From assembly GCA_007922195.1 (NCBI GenBank), contig ML682220.1:62001-126000 (forward strand): a DNA stretch of 64,000 nucleotides, written 5' to 3'. Shown piece after piece: positions 55,467 to 64,000 of this stretch; position 1 is the stretch's first letter; each line of letters opens with the position of its first letter. Position numbers and translations under genes: made by a program. This DNA is from Podocnemis expansa. Lineage: Eukaryota; Chordata; Testudines; Podocnemididae. The notes under the pieces are model-generated. The model did not search any database, was not told the origin of the DNA, and worked only from the letters and a program-made list of their open reading frames with translations.

Positions 55467-55469
55467 TAT

Positions 55470-56360
55470 GCGTCGTGGTTCAGATTTCAGAATCATATAT
55501 GTAATCAAGATAAGAATTGTGACAATATCTTCATTGTCATCAGGGATGGACTACCAGCAACAGCCTGAAGCCAAGTTTTTATCTTCTGTCTTTGACTCCA
55601 GGTCGATCATCCTTGGGATCAAAGTTGAGATTGCCGGTGCCAAGGTTATTGATATTGTGGCTGTCACTGACATTGTCTTCAGTGCCCTTTTTGACTTCTC
55701 ACTGCTGGACTGCAGGGTAGAATGCCTGCTTGAGGAGGTCGATAGTTTGGCAGTTGCCACTTCCTTTGGGTCTGAGGTGCCCCTCACAGACTGGTCTCAT
55801 AGACTTAGCTTGAGATGAACCTTTGAACTTCCAGGTCCTGGAGGAAAAGGAAAAAACAAACTGAGCATCCATCTGGAATGCAGCTCTCATTCAGGCAGCC
55901 CTTGTGCCCATCTGAGTGTCCGTGACAAGATTTAAATAGGGATGTTTTAGCATCCACCAGTAGACATGGCAGTTGGCATGAAGCACCAGACTCCACTATT
56001 TAGGAGATTTACTAAATTAGTCAGTAACCTTTTAAAGTCCAATTGGATCAAAAGGTCTTTTTAGATTAAAACAAATTCTTCGAGGAACTGTGGTCAGACA
56101 GCGATGGAGTCTATCTCACAGCCACAGGTGGTGAGAGGGACCAGAAGAAGAGTTATGGCTGCTTCATTCTTCATGTCCTCACACAGGAACATGAGGTGGC
56201 ACAGGGCACATGAGCAGCCCTAACAGCTAAGTCTATTCTAAAGACTTTGATTTTGCTCACGAGCATATATGCATCTCCAGAAGGATCCACAGACACGTAT
56301 TCAAAGAAAAACAGAGGCTTACACTGTAACTAGGCTTCCATAACAGCTGCAGCAGAAGCC
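55470..56360 (-). repeat. Probable old retroelement fragment
   Basis: The minus strand has a Ser-rich frame (55551-55787) and ends near 'gttacagtgtaagcctctg', reminiscent of a common turtle dispersed repeat. The match is from memory and weak. No domain was recognised. Confidence 0.3.
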
Positions 56361-59300
56361 TCAGCAAAGGAGAGCAGATGAATAGGACTGGAAAATTTAG
56401 TACCAATGAGTAAATACACTCCCTTGAGGTTTTTCACAGGAAAACACTCTATACTTGACACAGTCCCAGTCTCAGTCTGTTTGGTTTGTTAATCTCTCTC
56501 CTGCACACATTTATTATTTAATCAACTTGCAAGCTGTGCGTTATAAATACAAGCCAGAAGCAAAATATAGTGGGCCAAATTCATCCTAGGCATATCTTCA
56601 TATAGTTCAGTTATGTCTTGGATAAATATGACCCATTACATTTAGAGAGGACATTTTTAGTCTGAGACCTTTTTCAATTGTTTGGCAACATAACAAAATA
56701 GTTCATATTTGTAGAAACACTGGAATGGAAAGAAGACAAAGATTTTCCTCCTGGGTAAATGAAACATTTATGATACAGAGTACAAGTAAACCAAATCTGA
56801 ATTTCTTCTATGAGTATCACCAGAGTCACTAACAAGCCAAAAGGTTAGAGTGGGTGAGCAGTAGGTTGGTGCTGAGCGAGAAAATGGTGGTGATACGTGT
56901 TTACATAAAGATGTGAACGCAACGGATGGCAATATTGCTGGTCAAAAGACTCTGGAAATATTTCTTCTAAAAATTCAGAACCACCACCTAGTTTTTAATT
57001 ATAACAGGGATGGAACAGGAGAAATTGGTCATATTTTAGAACACAAAACACACTTCTTAAGTGCTACAGAAAAGCTTGGCAGTACTATAATTATTCCCAC
57101 AGTCTAACTATGTTCTTGTTTGGCCAACGCTGATCAAGCATAAGCCAGGATTTGGATGTATTTAATGTAGAACTTTTCCATGTATCACTCAGCTACCTGA
57201 TCCTGATTTACTCGAAAACCAAATGCTGCAGTTATTTGTTTTTTTCTACATGTGTTCATTAAACTGTTGTTTCTTGAGAGTTTCTTCACTGCCTTTCCAT
57301 TGCTGGATTCCAGCTGGATTCTCTTTAGAAGCTTATGTAATTTCCTAAGTAGATCATAACTAGATACAGAAATTATATGTTACTGTAGACATATTTTGAT
57401 AGAAATATAAAAACACAGAATGATAATACTATGAAATCCCCAGTGACATGTCTCCTTTCCAACAAATGATGCCAAAAGGAATATTGCTTCAGAAACTACA
57501 CAGGAGAATGACTACAGTGAAAGTTCATTTTAGGTCATTATGCAGTGAGAGATATCAAGGATCACAGCCTACTTACTTAACTCTGGCAAGTAGCCTCATA
57601 TATGTCATTATGACTAATTTCATGACTAAAGCCAGCAATTTTTAGCCTAAGAACAGCTATGCCATGATCACACTAGGGATGTAGGTAACTAGGCAGGAAC
57701 TCCTATTTAATAATAACTACAGAAAAACTATGTTAATTCAGCTTTAAGGTTGCACAGTGAATATAATGGAAAAGAACAAGAAATTTGAAATTGAAAACAG
57801 TGTTCCTTCAACAATTTAGCCTGTACTCGGTTACGATCTATATGTAGGTTCCAATTTTATTATTAAGTGCACAGAATTAGTCTCCTTTCATCTGTGCTTC
57901 CACTTAAGGTATCTGTAAGGCAGCATAGGGTCCTCCTAGCACTTTAAGTAATTACTATCTGGTGGATTGCAGAGGCCTCCACTGGCAGCAAGGCACAGGA
58001 TGCACTGATTCAGAAACTGTATACTGTTTTGGCAGTTATTTCCAGGGTGGGGAACTTTCCATAGCTCATTCTACCTCTATAGCTCTCCCTACTTCTGCTC
58101 ATGGCTCGCTACTTCACACTTATCAGAGTTTGAGGAGACACTGGGCTACAAATTAGGATATAATTTCTTTTCTGTTGGCAGCAACTCCACACCTTTTTTG
58201 CACTAGATGGCTTCCTAGCTAAAGGGACAAGATTTCATTGTAAATTTACTGTTTGTAAGACTTTTGCCCTACTGTACATAATTTACTAGTTGACATGAAG
58301 GTTTTACTTTTTAAGTCATATTCTAAACATCTTTGCGCAGCTTTAGAATGAATTGCCTGGGGAGATCATAGCTCATTGTCTGGCTTGCCAGCAGGGGCTG
58401 TGTTACTGCACTGAACTGCCCCAGAAAACGCAGACGGGAGGGAAATTGCCCATATGTATCAGAATTGAGGGCAGCAGCCCTAGCAGAACAAAAATTATTG
58501 CTTAACAAAATTCCCATTTACCACTACATAGTTGTAGCAGAGATTTCTATGGTTCTGAAGCATACTTTCTCTCATTTAGTCTTATTTGTCCATATTAAGG
58601 ACCAAATTATGCCATTCTTTTTCATGAGTTATCTTTTTATGAGTAGTTCTCTTTTTCCAGGGAACCAATATCATGAGTGAGACTATTCAAACACGCTGAT
58701 TCACAGGACTTCCACCTTTATTTGAAGACTCAACTAGAATGCATTTTTGAAGATCTTGTTACTGAACATAAAGAAGAAAGTGTTAGTGGATTTCTTACTG
58801 CAAAAGCACAGTAGACCTGGGAAACATCATTAAAAGTGATAAAAAGTATCACAACAATATATAACACAGTAAACTCCAGACCTTCTGTGTTAATAGACTA
58901 TTTGGTTGCAGCTGGCCCATTGCTGAAAAACACCACTTCTTTCCTCACATTAGGACCTTGGAGAGTTCACTTCAAAACAATCCTGGCAACAAATCTCATC
59001 ATTGTGCCAATATTCCACCCACTTAAGGCTCTGCGGTAAGCCAGATTTCTAAGTTATTCAAGGAGCTGATTTTCATTACAAGTTTCCGAGAAACAGTTCA
59101 GATGGTGGGCACTGGACTGGAGGAAACAACATTCTGGCTTCTATTGCACAGTTGCTGTCTCTGATTTTGGCGTCTTTCACTGTTGATATTACAATATCTC
59201 TCATTCTTTCAAAGATCTGGGGTGTGGCATTCTTGGATTATGTCTAATTACATATAGACATTAGGTCTGAATGGAGTCCAGATTTAATTTCTCTGGCTGA

Positions 59301-62300
59301 ATGCAGGCGCACGGTCTCATGGGAAGCTTTTCTGACCAATAGCACCTGCAATACACTATAAATACTGGCTCAGATTACAAAACACAACATATAAACAATA
59401 CATATAGCAGTTACGGATAGAAAAAGCAAGTTTGCAAAGCTGTGCCTCATTCTTTCACTTATTTTACAGTAAAGTTATATCACTTCAGCTGAATTACTTC
59501 TGATTTAGACCTGTGTGAGACAACAATCAGGTCCTATGCATTGTTATGTAGAACCATTACTAAAAGGAGAGAAACAGGATGGGAGCATACCACTGTTTTT
59601 CTTTTTTGTTGTTCAACTGAATTCTAACAATATTTATTGAGCACCAAACAAACAAACAAAAATGGAATCTTCAAAATAAAACATGATTTTATTTAGTCTT
59701 TTGTCTAATTTCTGACCAATTTCTTGTTCTGTACAAAAGTAAAACACTGGGTGTGGGGGTAAATGCCAGGGAGGGAAGAGCTCTTTAAACTAAAGGACCA
59801 TGTTGGCACCAGAACAAAAAGATATGAACTGTCATAAATAAAGTTAGGCTGGAAATTAATCATCAGAAGAGTGATGTTCTGACATAACCACAGCTGGTTA
59901 TGTCAGTGTATGGGAGGGTGCAGTCTCTCTGTAAATGTCTCAAAACCCTGTCCCCCACAACATGGGCCGTGGAAACACAATAGTTTTGCTGCGGTCACAG
60001 CTCACTGCATCTAGAAAAAGCATGGAGGTTAGGAGGAAGTTGTCCCTCTCTAAATGCATTATAAATAGATTAGAGACAAGCTCACAGTAAAACTCTGGAT
60101 CTGACCTTTGAAGGAGATGTTGGAGGCAGAACTGAGCCTGAAATAAAGATTTCCATTTTATGCCCTCTGGTTTCTCTCTCTGCTCTGGGTTCACCTCAGC
60201 TCTTGTTTTGTAGTTCAAGCCCTCCACATATTTCTTTGAATGCTGACACAGCTCTGCCCTTACATTTAGAGCTAGTTGGAAAATTACATCAACATTAACT
60301 GTATTGCTAAAAATTTGAAAATGTCAAAGATTTCTCCTCAGTAAAATTTGTAGAAAACTATGAATTATAGAATACGAAGTGGAATATTTTATTATACTAC
60401 TTTTGGTAAAAATTGCTGTTGTATGACAAACATCCATACACTTGGTTAAGACAGCCAGATTTAAACTGTAATTTGATTCACACGTATTGATTGTAAAGTG
60501 GCAACACACAAATACAGCAGAGAAAACAAAAAGGAATGATAACTCATCATGTTTTATATCATAATTAGCAATCACAGTTTTTTCCTACTTGTTGATTCTG
60601 GCTTTATGTATTTTTCTTTTAAAATTTGATGTTAATAGACTATTGTGGTTGAAGAGTTAGGCACTCAGATTTTTGTTCCCTGATTTCCACCAAGTCTGAG
60701 CATTTTAGACATTTTCCATAATAAAATTCCCTTTTCTCTAAAGGTCTATATAACAACAATTTAGGGCTCACATGGCCATACAAGGCAATAGTGGGGTGAA
60801 AGACCTCCTAACTCCCTTTCACCATATTAATCCTGCCTGGACTGTGGTTCCAGTGGGGCATAAGAGGGACCAGTGACTGCATCTTCATGTTCCCTCCTGT
60901 AAGCAAGTTGGTTGGCAATGTGGGGAGTGGGAAGATGGATGGCTCTGCCCACCCATGCACCAACCATCAGGCTAGAGGACAGAAGGGAAGAAAAACTGCC
61001 TAGTGTCAACATTCAAAGGGCCAATGGGACTTTGAAGTTCAAAACTTGCTTAGTGTACTAGATATGGGAAAAGTTCAATGAGATGAGAAGGCTAATGGAG
61101 AAGTTGAGTGTAACAGTTAATGGACAGTCTCCCAGTGGCAGGAGTGGGGCCCCTCAATGCCTCTGCTAACCCCCCTTCTCCCAGCTACCTAGGCTGGGGA
61201 AAGAAGGATCCAACCAGGTTGTGGAACCTCATGCACTAATTAGAGCCTGGGAGAGCCAGGCCAGATTTGTGAATTGGAAGCAGCTGCCTCCCCAGAGTTT
61301 ATAAACTGGCTCAGAGGAAGCCAGCGAAGACTACCCAGGCAAGAGAGTTGTAGATCTATCTCTGTTGTTGTCAGATGACCAAGGGCGCAACATCCCCTGA
61401 AGGGGTCAGAAAAGGGTTTGTTTTGGGATTAAGGACTGTAATTTGCGCTGTAAATAAAAAAGCATGGGTGAAGCACAGTGAAAACTGTGTGAGATCTTTT
61501 TTGTTGCCTCCAGAGGAAGAAGGGACAATGGGCAAAAAGGGGGAACCTCATGGCAGTTTGTTATACTCCCCCTGAATAATTTCAATATAGACACTCATGG
61601 CTCAGTTAATTGTCCCCATTCTACATCCTCCTCTTTCTACATTAGCCATCACCACAACTGCCCAGTGCAAGCAGTGAGACTACCAATGTGTTGGGAGCAG
61701 CAGGTGATATACCCCAGCACATGGAAATACTAGCTGTGTATCAATTTCCTCTACCCTTTGCAGGTAGCTTAACTTCTTAGACCGGATGCCTTTGAAGACA
61801 GGGATAGTCAGTTGCTGAGTGTGCATTCACAGAAACTAGACAAGAGCATTGTAGACACTATTGAAAAAAATAATTTACCATTGTCTTATATTTTACCCTT
61901 AGCAAAAGAGTGTTTTTTTGTACGTTATTTATACAGTGCAATATGCGGGCCTGGTGCTTCACACGCAAGTCAAATAATAGGGCCCCCAGCCATAAGAAAC
62001 CTACTAACTTCAATAAGGTGTCATGCGGGGTCAGGGTCTGCACACAGAGCAGCTTGCAGGATTGGTGTCTGAATTACGTTTAGTGAGGGGAGATGATAAA
62101 AGACAGGAGGAAGCGTGGGTTATTGAGAACTGGGGCTAAATAACACCTTATTCACTATTTTCTCCATTTTCAGTTTTGCTCTAAAAATTTCTAAAATACG
62201 AAGAGTTCTCACTGATGGGTCTTCTTTTCATGTTTACCTTTGCTGCTTCATTTCTTGGTCCACCAAATCCAGCAGTGCCCACTTCTCCTTAATGAATAGA

Positions 62301-63850
62301 GCATTTTATTTAAAATCACCAGCTTTTTCTGAGTGTGCTGTCCTTTATTATTGTTTATATTTTATTTTAGTTGGCAGTGCAGCAACCTGAGAGCCTAGGA
62401 GGTCAGAAGTGATGAATTACAGGCAGCCGATTGCCAGGGTGTAAGGAACTGCCCCCAAACAGACATGCCTAGTGTCCCTGAACAAGGGAGCATAATTCCT
62501 CCCATCTGTGGGAACTGGAACCTTAAAAGAGGTCAAGGAGGGGTAGGGTGAATGCTAGAACTTGACTCTGACACATCAACCAACAAAACTGTCTAGGTGT
62601 GGAAGGGGAAAACATGCTGCACTGTCTCTAAGACTGTCTGAAGTGGACAGGGCCAGGGAAAGAAGAAATAGTTGAAATAACCTTCAGCCTACCTTACATG
62701 ATTTTATGGGACCAGCAAACTGCATCCAAAATTGTAGAACAAAAGTGGCTTAAAGCTACCAGTCCTGAGCTGTGTCAGGTGCACAAAGAGTAGACTCAAG
62801 GATCTGACCCATGCAATTTTGGTGTATCTGTCAAGAGGCATGCACATCTATAGCTGTGTATAAATAACCAAACTGCTCATTTTTAAGATGCCTTACCATC
62901 CTATTACATTAAAATAAAAGAATTTAAGCATCTTATTTACTTCATTTTAGATGTGGTTTCTCTTCTCTTTAATCAGTCAGTTCATCTTTCATTTATAGTT
63001 GGATTTACAGACAATTTCAATTTCTGGGCCTAATACCATGCACTAATATGTTTCAGCATTTAGAATATAAGCACATAAGGGAGTGTTAAATCTTAATTTG
63101 AAATATACAAGTGTTTCTCAGATTTTTTTAAATTGCTTTTTAAAATGTCTAAATTTTGACCCAAATTTGATGTGACAGTATGCTTGCAAACTCTTCTAGA
63201 AATAATAATTCAGCTTCATTTTGAACTACAAGCTCTTCACTGAAGAGGCCCAGTTCATACCCATAGCAATGATGTTTAAAACAGAATCCTGTCATAAACA
63301 AAGCATTCATAGCATATCAATTATGGTAGGGCAAGGTCTGTTCTCAGTTCTACCACCTTACAGCAAAACATTGGCATCATTCTGATCTGCAAAGAAAGCA
63401 AAATTATTTTAACTGTTCTAGAGCAAAGCCATATAGAAAGATGACAGAGAGTTAATAGTTTTTAGACTATTAACTAGAGGTCCCATTTCTACATTTTTGT
63501 AAACAGCTTTATGGAGTTGTGCCCCGAATTCATACCACTCTCAGGAGCTTACTTATCACAGCTGTTTAATCTTCTTTAAGAGTTCTGAAGTACCATTGAA
63601 GCTGCACTCCAAAGTCTTAATAAAGTGTACATAAAGTTTACTAAAATCCATGCATACAACTCCTACTCAATGCAAGGGCTTGATCCTGCAGCCCTTCTTG
63701 TGACACTTGCCTGAAAAAGGACTTTAGGAATTACTAGTTCTCATCAGAGACATGATCCCAGCAATTAGAAGTCCAGGAAATCTAGTATCAGTACCAGGAG
63801 CATTGGTTGAAACTATAGTAATTCTATATTTTTATTCAGACAAATAAATT
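56361..63850. other. AT-rich non-coding DNA
   Basis: No vWA exon, signal exon or other splice-bounded coding stretch was found on either strand. Contains a short (CAAA)n at 59647-59661. Frames of 60-95 codons (for example 59940-60227 minus) have no domain. May be intergenic DNA upstream of the collagen-like gene. Confidence 0.55.
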
Positions 63851-63854
63851 AACA

Positions 63855-64000
63855 TGATTTGCTGAGGATGAGTCAACATGGCTTTTGTAAAGGGAAAAAA
63901 AGCTTTGCAAATCTTTTCGAATTCTTTGAATGGGTCAAACAACTATTGGACAAAGCTTACCAAGTGGATACAAGTACCAGAGGGTTGGCCATGGTACTCT
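63855..64000 (+). mobile_element. CR1 LINE reverse transcriptase fragment, runs off the window
   Basis: 'gatgagtcaacatggctttt', 'gtaaagggaaaa' and 'tcgaattctttgaatgggtc' correspond to the CR1 RT segment that the first element has at 1490-1570 (QHGFTKGKSCLTNL...). It is 5'-truncated at about 63855 and continues beyond the right edge. Confidence 0.65.

Overview
The window is vertebrate genomic DNA and most resembles a turtle (possibly softshell) or other non-avian sauropsid. The evidence is the repeat mix: CR1 LINEs, Penelope-like elements with GIY-YIG endonuclease remnants, a tRNA-headed SINE with a CR1 tail, a Ty3/Gypsy remnant, many hAT elements with 8-bp target duplications, and a PIF/Harbinger element with a swarm of miniature relatives. 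The species is an inference; no species-specific marker was tested. Everything is intron, intergenic DNA and repeats except one host gene.

Host gene: on the minus strand, positions 29904 down to 10109 hold the 5' part of a collagen VI alpha-like gene (COL6A3/4/5/6 group, closest in style to COL6A5/COL6A6). It has a signal-peptide exon (29844-29931), then four exons that each encode one complete von Willebrand factor A (vWA) module: 27763-28323, 25863-26420, 21723-22295 and 10109-10669. Every junction is phase 1 and the five exons join in one open frame. The collagen helix and later vWA modules are not here, so the gene continues beyond the left edge. The product would be a secreted extracellular-matrix chain. 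Modules 2 and 3 lack the flanking cysteine pair, module 2 lacks the MIDAS threonine, and module 4 carries a run of five arginines.

Region 1-10 kb: a broken CR1 LINE split by a 2.8-kb hAT-like insertion (8-bp duplication) that contains a 475-bp foldback, then a Penelope-like fragment, a dispersed repeat and AT-rich DNA. Region 10-30 kb: the collagen-like exons, with introns full of repeats. These include a 2.1-kb Penelope-like unit arranged as two inverted halves between perfect 14-bp duplications. Region 30-41 kb: mostly unassignable non-coding DNA with one MIR-like SINE and nested DNA transposons. Region 41-49 kb: a decayed Ty3/Gypsy element (minus strand) next to a 3.5-kb PIF/Harbinger element that keeps both of its genes (Myb-like on plus, transposase on minus, convergent), both broken. 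Region 49-56 kb: three more Harbinger-type MITEs (one holding a 400-bp assembly gap) and a LINE remnant cut by one of them. Region 56-64 kb: AT-rich DNA without recognisable genes, ending in another CR1 fragment.

No rRNA or functional tRNA gene, CRISPR array or bacterial feature was seen. Long open frames outside the collagen-like exons are transposon-derived or look like chance.
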